Shown here piece by piece: positions 36,067-48,475 of a DNA stretch of 64,000 nucleotides. A program made the position numbers and the translations under genes. The notes under the pieces were generated by a model. The model made no database searches. It was not told where the DNA came from and saw only the letters and a list, made by a program, of their open reading frames with translations. The stretch comes from Hippophae tibetana (lineage: Eukaryota; Streptophyta; Magnoliopsida; Rosales; Elaeagnaceae): the NCBI GenBank assembly GCA_037013495.1, contig CM072811.1:46569452-46633451 (forward strand), read 5' to 3'. Positions within the stretch are counted from its first letter, which is position 1; each line of letters opens with the position of its first letter.

Positions 36067-36560
36067 TTAAAGAAATTGAAACCGATAAAAACCACAACAA
36101 TCACAATTTAAGAACAAGAACATGAAAGCTATTGATCAAGAACATCCAACTGATATTTATTATACATCAAGAATTGATTCTATAACAAGAACACTATCAA
36201 AGACTCAATAACACACATATTCTCCCCTCATTGACTTTACTTAATTGCTACTAATTCTTCCTACCCTCGTAAGCTAGCTTCATACAAGCAAGAACTCACA
36301 CTCCTTTTATTTTCTTCTTGACCACCTTATCACTAGTTCTTTCTATACTTTGAATACACACGAGAATAATGATTACGACACATATTTAACACCTTTAACC
36401 ACCTTCCTTTTATATAGCTTCTATTCTAACAAACACAAGCATATTAGTCACCGGAAAAATAATAGTATTTCATTAGTCCAACTGCGTAAGTCTTCATTTG
36501 CGCTTCTTGAAGCTACATCATCACACATAATCCTTTTAAATATTATATAGTAGTCATATC
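36067..36560 (-). repeat. LTR-like sequence of element D
   Basis: Lies directly upstream (in element sense) of the gag start and shares about 280 bases with 19655-19935. A degenerate TATATCAAGCTTGG near 36045-36060 may be the eroded primer-binding site. The outer end is not defined. Confidence 0.55.
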
Positions 36561-38890
36561 CTCTTTTCATTCTCTATTTGATAATAGATCCATTATCTTT
36601 AATTCAAAATATAGTTTCAATGGGACTAAAGCTTCTCTATCATGAGCTAACTTGAGAGTTAGATTAAGAACAATTAAAGAAAATCCATAGAGCTAGATAG
36701 GGGTAAGATTAAAGTGACTATTTTTTACAACCAACTATGAACAAAATAAAGAGTATGATTTAAAGTCGATTTAGTATGGAAAACTCGTCACTAGCCTTAG
36801 CCTTATGCTTGCTTCTACTTCATTTGTAGACCAGATTCTCAATACCAAATCAATCGTGGATGTTAAAAACCTTTTGTACCGAGTAAGAATTAAGGGATCA
36901 CTTTCATTCACATTTCTTTCTTCGTTAAAGCCTTTCTCTTATGCTAGGTTTGGGGAGGATGAATTGAATCTTCCTATTGTGAGCTAGGTCTAAAGTTTTT
37001 CCCATCACCATTTTTATTCTTTATCACATGGTCATTCATTTGTATAGGATGTGAAATCTTTCTTTCCTAAATTCATTTACGTTGCACCTTGCTAGCCTAA
37101 TGCAAAATTTGAACAAAAAAGTCAACCAAGGAAAGCAATCAAGAAAATGCCATCCTAATGTAACCTAATAGCATATATATATCTATTATAAAAGGACCAA
37201 CATTGTCTTATTTACGCTATTTTTTGCATCTCGAGAGAAGCAATCAATTAATGAGCATCATATCTATCAAGGAAAACATTAAAGCTTGGTTACAGGGGAA
37301 AAAGGACTAAGGATCAAACTAATGGAACCTAAAGGATATATAAGTTGTAATTAGTAAGTTAGTGAAAAATTACCTGATAATACTTAAAGATCTCATCCAG
37401 CGGGGAGTTCTCTCTATTAAAAAAGAAAAATAGAATTATAAGGGCTTTTGTGAGATAGATATGAAAAAGAAATCCACCCAAGCCAATCTCGCTAGTAGGT
37501 AAGGAAAAATGTCCAACTTGTTCAACACGCCCTTCTCTTTCTCTATCATCTTCGTATTCTAGATGGGATATGTACAGTTACATTCATTTTTTTATTTTTA
37601 TTTTTATTCTTCCTGTTTTTGGTTACTTGAGAAAATTATTTTCTTTATTGTAACTGAATCTCCAACAAAAAGAGAAAACCTAATCGCGACACATAGGCTA
37701 TTTGGAACGAAGGTTATAAGAGCTTAATTCACGGCTTTATAAGACTGCATTGAATTAACCTAGTAAAATTGCTAAAACTTTTTATCTGAATCTCTGGAGC
37801 TCACAAAAGACCAAGATAACAAGCTATCTCGATTCTGAATAAGCTTGGGATATTTGTTTCCTAAATCTAAAAGAAAGCCGTTAAAGCTCTTGGAGTCAAA
37901 TATTTCTTCTTTAAAGCCTGGGACTTCTTCTTTATGACTCGACTCATTATTTAATCACACTAAGCCAAAGCCCAATTAGAGTGACAGAGATAGGAGAGTA
38001 GGGACGGAGAACCAATGTCACCAATTGAATTAGATATCTATCTTTGAATAGACAAAGAGAGATGCTCCTATTGCAGCCCAAAAGCGTATTCGTTGAAAGA
38101 GCTAGAAATGACTTTCTTCCCACCCATAAATCATAGTAAGTCGGGAGAAAGACTTTCATATTCACCCAAACACATGATAAAGAGCTTTAACGAAGAGCCA
38201 AGAACGCAATCAAACACTAAAGCCCTCGAGCAAGGATTTTCTTCTTTATAATATATAAGAAACCATCAAAGCAAAATAAAGTACAATCACCGAAACAACA
38301 TAAAGAGAAAGATCGCTCCATTCATTTGCACTAGAAAAGCGCTAAGCCCAAAGGCCACATTACCCTCCGCTATTATTTAAAAAAGAAAATAATCAAATAC
38401 ATGAATAAGCAACTCGCCCATTAATATGCCACATGCAATTCAACACCAAAATATTTTTGGACCTGTAAGTGCTTATCAATCTCGCATTTCAAGTCACACG
38501 TTCATACCAAGTATCGATTGATTTCAAAAAAATAAAAATTGTTACACAATCATAGAATAATTCTAATTTGTATCGTGTTGTAGCCCGACCCCTAACTATG
38601 ATTGGCTAAATTACACCATTTAAGTAGGGTATGTAATTTCCAACATAAGAACGGGAATATAAAACTACAAAAATAAAAATAAAAATAAAAACGTGTTACT
38701 AAGAATTGATCACTAACTATATTTTACATTTAGAACTAGTATTATTTCTTACAATAAGAGACGTGACAAAAAATTATCAAAATTTTATAATGTTACAACA
38801 CAAACGACACCAAAAATTACATAAATTTCTCATGATTACGATCCCCTATATTGTCCATTGAGAGCCCAAGTTATAGATATCATACCCCAA
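36561..38890. other. Unassigned, less AT-rich segment
   Basis: No gene recognised. Composition and word use change here: balanced purine/pyrimidine text such as CTTTCTTCCCACCCATAAATC (38111-38131) recalls plant mitochondrial intergenic DNA more than the surrounding nuclear spacer. That is an impression only. Short frames at 36805-36987 and 37947-38165 have no recognisable content. Confidence 0.3.
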
Positions 38891-39271
38891 AACCCTAATG
38901 TTTAGAATGATGACGGAAGAATAAAGATGGTATCTTACCACGTATTTGAACTTTGTATAGATTCCCAAAGGTATGAAAACGTATACACACTGACACAATA
39001 CGACAGCTGTATAAATATAAATATGTAGCGAACACTAAAAATGAACAAGACAGAACAGATACAGTTAAAGGAAAGAAAGATACATCTTTCATAATCCTTG
39101 TCGACTATATACTCCACATCATTGGTGGCCCATTCTTATAATGATTGAAGGCAAACAAAAAAAAAGATGAGAAAAAGATTTGTCGAACTAAAAAAAGTGT
39201 AAATTACTAATGACCTTGTTCTTCACTTCAGGGAGTCTGCCAAGGAGTAAGGTCCACTTATCTTCGACAGA
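38891..39271 (-). other. Probable 3' untranslated region of RAD23
   Basis: Follows the RAD23 stop. The first 60 bases after the stop (GTCGAAGATAAGTGG...) and the T-rich stretch near 38900-39120 look transcribed. A possible intron begins at GTCATTAGT near 39213. The end is not defined. Confidence 0.4.
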
Positions 39272-42200
39272 TCAATCCTCAAACTCATGCATGTGATCGA
39301 GAAGATAGTTAGCAGCCAGTTCCTCGTTTTTGTTGCAAGCAAAAAAGACCTCCAACACAGTTGCCCTATCAAAGCCCATTGCTTCAAGCTGAAAGAGAGA
39401 GATGTGAGAAATGAGAACCAATAGCAAACTCGGTCAAGTACATAAAATAGCCAAGGAATCCTACTAAACTTTAGATAATCAACAGTTAAACATCAAAATG
39501 TTCATAAATACAATCATATGAAGGATGGATAAACAAAAAAACATTGGAAACACCAACAATATAATTTTTATAACATCCTTGAATATTGATAAATTGAAAC
39601 GATGTTTTTTTAGAACACAGTGAATAAGCTATACAACTGTCTTTGCACGTATAAAATGCATTGATTACACTATGATAATGAATTAAAAACACGTAGAATT
39701 GGCCAAAACATGTCATTATGATGCCTTGTACACTTGACTATATTTAAAATTCATGCTAATCGGTCAAAAGATCTAGAATCCTTGAGTCTCTCAAATTTCT
39801 ACAAAAGTGGTTGTTGCAACCATTCCCCATTTGTAGTTATGGGACAAACCCATAGTCACTTCATACTGAGATTTAGCAACAAAAGTTAAAATATTATCAT
39901 GTAATTAACTTCAGATAATTAAAAAAAAACTTAATCATGTTTTAGTTTTAAAAAGATTGTCCAAAATCATTACAATGGACCAATGGTACCTAAAGCATTC
40001 CAATTAGAACAAGAGAAGAGTACTCTAGAAGTCACTTTGTTTGTGTTATTTAGACACTATAGTCAGATGGTTTTTGCAAGGGAAACATAAGTCAATCGAT
40101 TTTTAAAATTAGGACAATTTAGTCTAAGTCCCCTTTTTACTGTAAAATAGATAATTTAGTCACATAACTTTGAAATTATGTTACTAAAGTGTCCCAATTT
40201 TAACAATCGAATTACTTGTGTATTCCTTGCAGATCAAAATGTCCTAATAACACAAACAAAATGACTTGAAGAACTGATCACCAACAATAAGAAATCATTT
40301 TAGGTCATATATCAGATAGTTGAAATTGATAATTACGACTCAATTGTGCAGGCAGGGAATACTTACACGTTCAATGGCCTCTCGCTCCTCAGAAGTGACA
40401 GTCACTGCCTGAGGCATTGCAGCTGTTAGCTGCCCAAGCACATCCCTAGAGCAAATTGTTGAAACGATAAGCATCTTAAAATCCATAATCATTCATAAGC
40501 AAAACAACTTTCAGAGTTAAACTCACACAAGAATTAAACGAAGTAGAAAAATAAAAAGCCTACCCTTCTCCACCTTCCATGGGTTCATTGATAAGGCGTA
40601 GGAAGTCAGCTTGATGCTCTTGGATTAGCCTCATCAGATGAGGATTTTGTTTCCCCAACTCTTGAAGCATTGGCTGTAACAAATATTGTATCAGATAAGA
40701 GCACAGGAAAGATGGAAGAAACCACGTCTAGGAAATGGCAAATGAACCTGTAATATTTGAGGATTTGCCTGCACCATAGCTCGCAATGCTTGGAACTAAG
40801 ATGGAACAACATAAGATGAAGTTAGATGAAGAAACAAGCCTTCAAATTAATAAAGGATTGAGGTTAAGATTTTGGAAGGAAGAAGAAGGGAATTGAAAAA
40901 AACATGCATACCACCGGGCTCTTGCCAGGTGGAAATGCAAACTGATAACATTCACCCAACTACTGCAAAAGTCTAACTCTCAACAGCTTTTGACATGAAT
41001 GGGTGAAGTTGATTGGTGGCAATAGCCTACCAAGTTGCATGCAAGCTTTTCCTGGAAAATCAACACAAAAATAAAGGAAAGGAGAGTACTTGTTGACTAT
41101 TTCGCAGAAAATCCAGGGTACCAGCACCGGCAGCACCAGAGCCCATGTTAGGAAGACCCTATTTTTTACATTTAAGAATTACGCACCACATAAACAATCT
41201 CAAACATGAGCAAAGAGAAAAGGCCCAATAGCTACCTGAGGAAAAAGATCTAATGGGTTGGAATTAGGCCCGCTTGAAGGAACAATTGGTGTTCGTGCTG
41301 ATTGTGGGGATTGAGCTGGAGGGTTTGTAGCTAGTGCACCTGCTGGAGCTTGGGCCACAGGTGGAGCTTCCGCTTGCTCAGGAATACCCTAAATTTTGCA
41401 AATAATTATGAGCACCAGTAATCATAAGAAATATAGATTCATAATTTCTTTTATATTATCATATGCTTGAGGGGAAGTATGATGATATTTTTGGTATATC
41501 TCATTTATTTGATTTAATTTTACATTCAACTCAATTTTATTTACTAAATATGGAAACTAAGCAATAAGTTGAACTCTTTATTACTTTCCTTGCAACTAAT
41601 AGTAACAAGTTTTCAATTTCTGCAGATGTTCAAGAATTTAGCAGATCAGAAATTGTAGAGCAAGGTTTTACATAAGTCGAGAGTGTTAGACCAAAAAAAA
41701 ATGAATAAAGATATATACAAAAAATATTGACCTACTGCCCCTAAAAGCTTATGCTTTAGAAGGAATGTAACCAACATGAAATTAATTAATCATGGGTTCA
41801 AACCCTTGCAATCTGCATGATGAAAATATTCAAGTAATAGGACCAATAGTGCCTGGTTGATAGAAAGTGATAGGACAAACTAAAAATAAAAAAGAAATAG
41901 CAAATAAAACAAATGTTAACCTATCAATATTTTCAACATTGGTATAAGCAGTAACCAACATAAATTTAGGACAAAGCACAATTTATCATGCACCAATTAG
42001 AACCTGTAAATCATTTAAGTCAATTTACGTACGGAATAGAGATAATCAACAGCCCTCTCAGGGTTGTTGTAAGCAGCGCGAAGAGCTCGAACAACAGTTT
42101 CCCTATCCCAAGTCCCTCCACCCATGTCCAGAATTTGCTGAATAGCTCCCTCCACGTTGCTTCCAGCAACAAGGTTAGATGCTGCTTGGCCATATACATC

Positions 42201-45200
42201 AGTGTCTCTGCTGCTCCCGAAATAGTTAAGGGGGGTTTTAGAGGCCAAAACAACAATGAAAGCAAAAAATAGAAAGGGCAAAAACTTCATTTAGAAAAAC
42301 AGATAATTAACGTAGGACATGTCCCAGCATTAAAATAGGCAACATAACAAGTGCTTACGCATCAGCAGTGGGAGCGGGAGCGGGAGCGGGAGTAATGCCA
42401 GCTGCAGGACTGAGAAATCAAGCCAAAATTACCTTCACTAAAGTTGCATAAAAATTGCAAATATTGTCATTCAACAAAGGATGTAAAAATCATGAAAGGT
42501 CCTGACTCACGATGCTGGTGTAGCTGCTGGAGCCTGAGCTGTTGTTGAAGAAAGAGCTGGAGCCTGAGCTGTTGTTGAAGAAAGAGCTGGAGCCTGAGCT
42601 GTTGTTGAAGAAAGAGCTGGAGCCTGATCTGTTGTTGAAGAAAGAGCTGGAGCCTGAGAAGGGGCCGTAGCCTGAGCAGTCTGTTAAATGAGTAAACTCT
42701 ATGACATCGCACAATATAAATAACTCAGTTGAAAAATTCAAAATCAAAATTGAAACACACAGAAAAACATGGTCAAGAGAGCAAGATGAGCATACTAGAT
42801 CCATATGCATTACAAAAAGTAAATAAAAATAAAATGAAAGAGACATCAGGCTAAGTGCTTGAATGGTATCACGGCCATGTAGATGACTGTAAAATCATAT
42901 CATAAATTAGGGGCAAACAAATAATCCAATCAATCTGCTTAAATCGAGAAATCCGATCCGATCCATAGGATACAAATCAGATTGGATTGTAATATTTTGC
43001 AGTCGAATCAGATCCGGATTTGAATTGACATATTTTATGATCCGCTACAATCCAATCCAAACCAATTACTATTAAAATTATAAATAAATGTATAATTTAT
43101 TTCATAATGTGTAATATTTAAATATCATACATGTTACAATTACATTAAATTACTATTTTAGTTTAAAAATAAATATAAATGTTAAATACCTATAATAATT
43201 TAATAAGTGTCCAAGCATACTTATTCTTTTAATTTTCTTAATTGCAATTATAAATAATATATTTTGCTAGAGATACACCAATTTAAAATTTTAATGTTAT
43301 GTACATCGTATTTTATATGTGACAATAATTCATAAATAAATTTTAACTTCAATTCGACCTTATCTGATCCTAAAAAAATCTGATATGCTCATATTTGGAT
43401 TGGTTTATATTGATTACATCATCAGATAGGATTAGATCCAGATTGAAAATCATCAAATCCGATTCGGATCGAATCATATTCAAATTGCTAAAAAACAAGC
43501 AATTTAGATCTATTGCTCACCCCTACCATGAATGTTCTCAAAGCATGCTGAGAGAACCAATACACAGTGACTAAAGAAATAGCAAATTGATACTGATTTT
43601 GCTCTAACATAGAATTAAAACTAAAGTGAGTGAAGAGAATATTACAACCAGCAGTCACAGGAATGATTAACGACACACAAACAATCCAAAATTCATTTGT
43701 ATTACCTTAGTAGGAGCAGTAGATGTTGTTGAACCTTCAACAGGTGAACTCTTACTCTGGAAATAGTTTGAGCATGTAAAACAACCAGTTCGAACAGATT
43801 ATGACATAAAAGCTTATGTGATAACATAACCTTGCAATTACTGAAAAGATAAATAAAGGTTATATTTGGAGTTCCTTATGGAATCGGACACGGTACAGTG
43901 GGTAGGAACATTTAACTTATAAATTAGAACTTCCAGGTTTGGCCAGCCAATTTTATAAGATAGTACTACTTATAAAGGAGACAAAAGACTTTCTGAAAAT
44001 CAACTCTTCTTCATAGGGTATCAAAAAATTCATTTTTTTTTCCTTGTCAGATAGTTGTTGAATACTTGATCTTGATATAAGGAACAGATTAGAGATTTTG
44101 TACAGTTCAGTGAAACTAAAATACGTACAATTCATAAAAATTTATATCTCTAAATGCTTTGAAGACCAGTGTTCTTTTATCCTAAAATTAAAGTTAAACC
44201 ATCTCGAAGGTAGAGCAGATCAAGTATAAAGATCTCAAAATATAGCTATCTTTCCTAAAGCATAGAACAGGAAATTACCTTTGACAACATTATCACGACA
44301 AAGCTATTTTCTTGAACTTTGTTCTCATCCAAGGTAGTGGCATCTTTGAGGACCTTTCCTTGATAAATAAGCATCTGCTGTGCAGCAGGATATACATCTG
44401 TACCTTGAATGTTTTCTATATTTTTTTTCACATCATCAACCTGATAAAAGGAAATGTAAAGTTTCATAAAGAAAGAATTTTAAATAATAATAATAATAAT
44501 AACATTAATAATGCCAAGCAACAGTGTATTAACATGAGAAAATGACAGAATTGCTCTAAAATCACAAAAATCACACACTAACATTTTTTTTTAAAAAATC
44601 ATGTCAGCAGATTACACCTTAACTGCATTAACCGAAACCTTATCTAAAACTAAAATCATACAAATGTAAATTACATATTCTCTCTAAGCTTCTCGATAAA
44701 TACAACACCAAAAAATACAAAAAAAAATCTATAATGTGCATGTGCATGTGCAAGTGAATGCATGATCTCGCTGAAATTGAGCACCATATGATGATCAAGA
44801 TCAGAAAACCATTCATCTGAATTCTCAAGTAAAGTTAGCCTGCCATAAGTCTCCCAATTAGTGTTATTCTCCATGGGAAATTGATTGATAGCAAATAGTT
44901 TCATGGTTATCAGGCTTACATGAGAATTAAAAATGCAAAGGGGAAGTTTTGGTTCCAGATAAACAAAGGAAATCCCAGTCCATCATTTCCTTCAAGACAT
45001 AATTCATCATTAAACCCTATAAGTAGAACAATCGAACCAAATTATATTTGATCCTATTCCTACCTTTGATGAAATCTCTAAGAGACTGATGCAAAGTGCC
45101 ACTATGAGGAGTGAATCCATGTGACACATTAACATAACACATCATTGAACACAGAATACATGCCTAGTAGAAACCTAAATCCCAGATGTAGTTTTCTACC

Positions 45201-45870
45201 AACCTCAATAACACTATGCGTCAGGCAAGTCATAGCGCACTCAAACTATATCATATTTTATTAGTAAAACTTCCAGGCGAAGAATAAAAGAATACTAACG
45301 AAAGAATCGTAAACTACAAAAGTCGGCTGCTACTTTCCAAACGATGGAACAAGCAATCAGAGGCTCAGAGCAAGCAAAAGGATTAAATGAATAGGCCAAG
45401 TACATTGTGCCATCCCTTGGACAACAAACAGCATCGAAGTCACACACTGTTGAGTAACACTTTCAAACCAAATTCCACAGGTCAACATGAGACATTCGGA
45501 TTAAACAGTTATAGCGTAGTCTCCTAACCACAAAAATTCAAATTCGACTCCCAACCAAACTGATCCCGCGCGGGAAGAACGAAATACTGAAAATCAAACC
45601 AGCTAGTTAATCAAAACCGGATAAAGAAGTGCGAGATTAAACCCTAATTATCAATAAATTATAAGCAAATTAAAAACCAGTGTAAAACCCTACCAAACAT
45701 CCCAAAGTTCCCATCAACCATAATTACTATTCACATTTTAAGAAGTTTGGAAACTTAAGAGTACGAAGAAACGCCAAAGTAACAAAGAGGAACAGAAGAC
45801 GAACCTTATCTTCAGGCTTTACTTCGATTTCGAAGTGAGTACCCTTAAGAGTCTTTATGAAAATCTTCAT
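39272..45870 (-). CDS. RAD23: Ubiquitin receptor / DNA repair protein RAD23, 12 coding exons
   Basis: Shuttle factor that binds ubiquitinated proteins and the proteasome and partners XPC/RAD4 in nucleotide excision repair. Coding exons (minus strand): 45805-45870, 44279-44440, 43706-43756, 42511-42680, 42359-42409, 42033-42207, 41236-41388, 41090-41158, 40748-40795, 40564-40673, 40367-40445, 39272-39388. All joins use GT/AG and keep frame; the sum is 1251 bases, 416 residues, usual for plant RAD23. Domains: ubiquitin-like 1-76 ([17 protein letters not shown]), Pro/Ala/Thr/Ser linker 77-180, UBA1 about 185-225 ([20 protein letters not shown]), XPC-binding/STI1-like 291-347 ([13 protein letters not shown]), UBA2 371-411 ([19 protein letters not shown]). 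The start is the only Met preceding the UBL fold. Exon 6 may use an alternative acceptor three bases upstream (CAGCAG). Appears intact; which paralogue (A-D) is not decided. Confidence 0.95.
42537..42656 (-). repeat. Four-copy 30-bp in-frame minisatellite in RAD23 exon 4
   Basis: Four tandem 30-base units encode QAPALSSTT followed by Asp or Ala, residues 102-141 of RAD23. The units are almost identical, differing by the Asp/Ala codon. They lengthen the flexible linker between the ubiquitin-like and UBA1 domains by whole codons. Confidence 0.95.
42900..43533. mobile_element. Older hAT-type MITE in RAD23 intron 3
   Basis: The element is 42908-43525 (618 bases) with ends TAGGGGCAAACAA and, inverted, TAGGGGTGAGCAATAG. 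Flanks TCATAAAT (42900-42907) and CCATGAAT (43526-43533) match at six of eight positions, an eroded target duplication. It shares GATCCGATCC-type interior words with 29617-30083. It is non-coding and lies wholly between exons 3 and 4. Confidence 0.78.
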
Positions 45871-46140
45871 TTCCTTTTCTTCTGCTCGATCGTCGTCCTT
45901 ACAGCCTTGGCTTTCCACTCTAAGAAACTTCGAAACTCCGATCCGAAACGAATTGTCGGATAAGACTAAAAAGTTTAAACGAAAGGTTAACCGAACGAGC
46001 AAGCAAAGACCTTGCGAGAAAGATCCACTGCACGAAGGGTCGTATTTACGCGAACGTAAGGTGTTTTATAACACGCGCGTGACGGGAGTGTTTGAGGCCT
46101 TAACCGTTAACACTAAGCCATTACAAAATGATATTTAAGT
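45871..46140 (-). promoter_or_regulatory. RAD23 5' leader and proximal promoter region
   Basis: Immediately upstream of the RAD23 ATG the sense strand is purine-rich (AGAAGAAAAGGAAATG). The 270 bases upstream are markedly less AT-rich than the DNA beyond 46140, and include ACACGCGCGTGAC (46071-46083 on the plus strand). No clear TATA box was found, which suits a housekeeping gene. Confidence 0.55.
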
Positions 46141-46349
46141 AATTAATTTATATTTTTTTATAGTTTAATTTTATTATTATTAAAAAATATTAAATAAAGT
46201 TAATTTTTTATTTTTTATTATATTAAAATATTTTAATCTACCTGTTAATTGTATAATAAGTAAAGAAAAATATATATTAGGTAAGAAGGAAAAAAACTTA
46301 ATATACTAGTATAATAAATCGATTCAAACCGAAAAAATGTATAATTCTT

Positions 46350-47039
46350 TTAGGTAATATTTGATTGGACTGAATGTAAAGTAATCAGAATTTATTCTTT
46401 TTATTTATGTGTTTGGTTGGACTGAATGGAAGGTACGAAATGAAATCGATTACTACAGGAGAAGAAATCACAATTTCTTCTCCCTTTTAGGAATCATGAT
46501 TTCATTTTCATCTTAATTTTTTTTTCCAATTTTACCTTCACCTCAAATATAACCCTAAACTTAAATCCTAAATCCCAAAACCCTAAACTTAAATCTCAAA
46601 TTTCTAACCCTAAATCAAAATCCTTAAATCCTAAACCCTAAACCCCAAATTCCAAAACCCTAAAACCTAAATCCAAAATCCAAAATCCCAAATTCTAAAA
46701 CCCTAAACCCTTTTTAGAAAAATAATAATTTTAACCCTAAACCCTAAATCCCAAATCCCTAAACCTTAAATCTCAAATCTCAAATCTCAAATCTCAAACC
46801 TCAAAACCCTAAACCTTATTTAGAAAAATAATAATTTTAATAATTTATTAGTAATTAAATAATATTATTTTAACTTTACTGAATGTAGGTATTAAGGTAA
46901 TTTATAGTTTTTTCTATTCCATTCCAGTGACAAACCAAACATTATAATCCTCATTCCGAACTTGATTCCAGTGATCAAACCAAACAATATTGTTTTCTTT
47001 TTCATTCCGATTCTATTCTGCGAACCAAACGTCAACTTA
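46350..47039. mobile_element. Harbinger/Tourist-like MITE with telomere-like interior
   Basis: The element is 46353-47036, flanked by TTA on both sides (46350-46352, 47037-47039). Ends are GGTAATATTTGATTGGACTG and, inverted, GTTGACGTTTGGTTCGCAG, related to the GGTGTTGTTTGGTT-type ends of plant Harbinger MITEs. The interior from about 46545 to 46815 is a run of degenerate CCCTAAA/CCCTAAT/CCCAAAT units. The subterminal TTGGACTGAATG is duplicated (about 46364 and 46418). A truncated relative is at 61427-61744. Confidence 0.7.
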
Positions 47040-47545
47040 GTGTCATTGGTTCTATTTTCTTTTCTTTTTTAATTATAAAAAATAATATCCTAAAAATTTA
47101 TTAACAAAAATAGCATTTTAATAACATCAAAATAGATTAAATTAAATAGTACTTAATATTAAACGAGTTGAAATGATCGCATTTCAATTTAAAATATGCT
47201 CAAAATAAAATAATATGTCAAAAAAATTAATTATGAAAATGTATGAGTTACACATTAAGGTTATTATTTTTATTATTTTATTAAAAAATTCATACATATG
47301 CATGGAGATAATATTGCCTTCATATAGCTTTTTTTCATTTCAATATTATTTTTTCGAAACTAGTAAAATCTTAATGCAAAATTCATAGTTTCATACTAAT
47401 AAATACCAAAATACATTTGCTATATAGATTCAATAAAATAAAAATAAGATTATAACTCACATGATCTACGATGACTCACAAAGTTCCAACGATCATCGTT
47501 GATGACGCACTAGAGGTTGATGACTAACCATAGTTTCAAAAATTC
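47040..47545. other. AT-rich spacer
   Basis: No gene seen. A short cluster of GATGAC/ACGATGA words occurs at 47465-47525. Confidence 0.5.
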
Positions 47546-47835
47546 ACCATATATAACATATTACATCCATCTATATCATTATATATATAATATGTTACAT
47601 TCGTATATTCTTTTATAACATGTTGCATCCATCTCTAGTTGGTTGATTCCACTTCATTCTACAATTTATAAACTCAACTCTATTTTTTTTATGTAACATG
47701 TTACATCTATTTCTACCTTTATATATAATCTATTACATCTATCTCTAACAGGATTGCTATAACTCTAGTGCTTATGTAACATATTACAACCAACTTTACC
47801 TTTGAATATAACATGTTACATCCACCTCTCAATAA
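47546..47835. repeat. GTAACATGTTAC palindrome array, block 1
   Basis: About seven degenerate units, 30-75 bases apart, each built on TGTAACATGTTACATC followed by a pyrimidine-rich CATCTCTA-type tail. Well-preserved cores lie near 47692 and 47810. Confidence 0.8.
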
Positions 47836-48429
47836 CACTTTTTTTCTTTATCGCTCTATTGCATCTTTTTGGAGTACGAAATTACAATTTTATCCCTTGA
47901 TAATATCTATATTCTTCTAATCACCACTCTTATCTTTATTAGATTCTTGGTCGTCACTCTCTCTTTGAACTTGATGTCATTCCTAAATCACCATAGTGGC
48001 ATGGCCATCGTGTTTTGTCAATGAAGTTGAAATTTCCAACATTAAAGACCAATATTTTACTAGTTACTCCAAGCATAATAATGGGGTTAAAAATGGGTTC
48101 GCAGCATACGAAATCAATATTAGATTAAACTTATCTAAATATAATTTCTTATTTATATGTTATTATTGGTTAGAGATTGAATGTGAGTATATAGGAATCA
48201 ATGTATTTTTAGTAGTTTGCTTTATTAGTTTGTTAACATAATAATGTTTTTTTTGTTTTTAATCTCATTAACTAATACATGTAATTATACTCACTATTAT
48301 TCATCTACTTAATTACCTTCAATATCCATCTCTTTTTATAGTAAGTGTTCATTAAGTGTTTGAACAAATACTTAAATGAGTACATGTTAAGAATTCTGAA
48401 TATATGATCAATAAAACTAATCAATGAAG

Positions 48430-48430
<1 letters not shown>
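47836..48430. other. Spacer between palindrome blocks
   Basis: AT-rich. An 81-codon frame at 47996-48241 shows no recognisable content and AT-driven composition; not called as a gene. Confidence 0.5.

Positions 48431-48473
<43 letters not shown>
48431..48473. repeat. (TA)n microsatellite
   Basis: About 21 uninterrupted TA units, directly next to a GTAACATGTTAC core. Confidence 0.97.

Positions 48474-48475
<2 letters not shown>

Noticed and set aside
38895..39117. Minus-strand 60-65 codon frames downstream of the RAD23 stop
   Set aside because: They fall in the probable 3' untranslated region, are hydrophobic by T-rich bias and overlap each other.
42467..42846. Leu/Gln-rich and Ser/Asn-rich minus-strand frames over the RAD23 minisatellite
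   Set aside because: They are out-of-frame readings of the 30-base tandem repeat in exon 4.
45857..46138. Plus-strand 93-codon frame opposite RAD23 exon 1 and promoter
   Set aside because: It is antisense to a well-supported exon and its leader; no independent evidence of a gene.
46545..46815. True interstitial telomere
   Set aside because: The CCCTAAA-like units are degenerate and lie inside a TTA-flanked MITE that has a relative elsewhere in the window, so a chromosome-end relic is less likely.
47996..48241. 81-codon plus-strand frame between the palindrome blocks
   Set aside because: AT-driven composition, no motif, no promoter or splice context.
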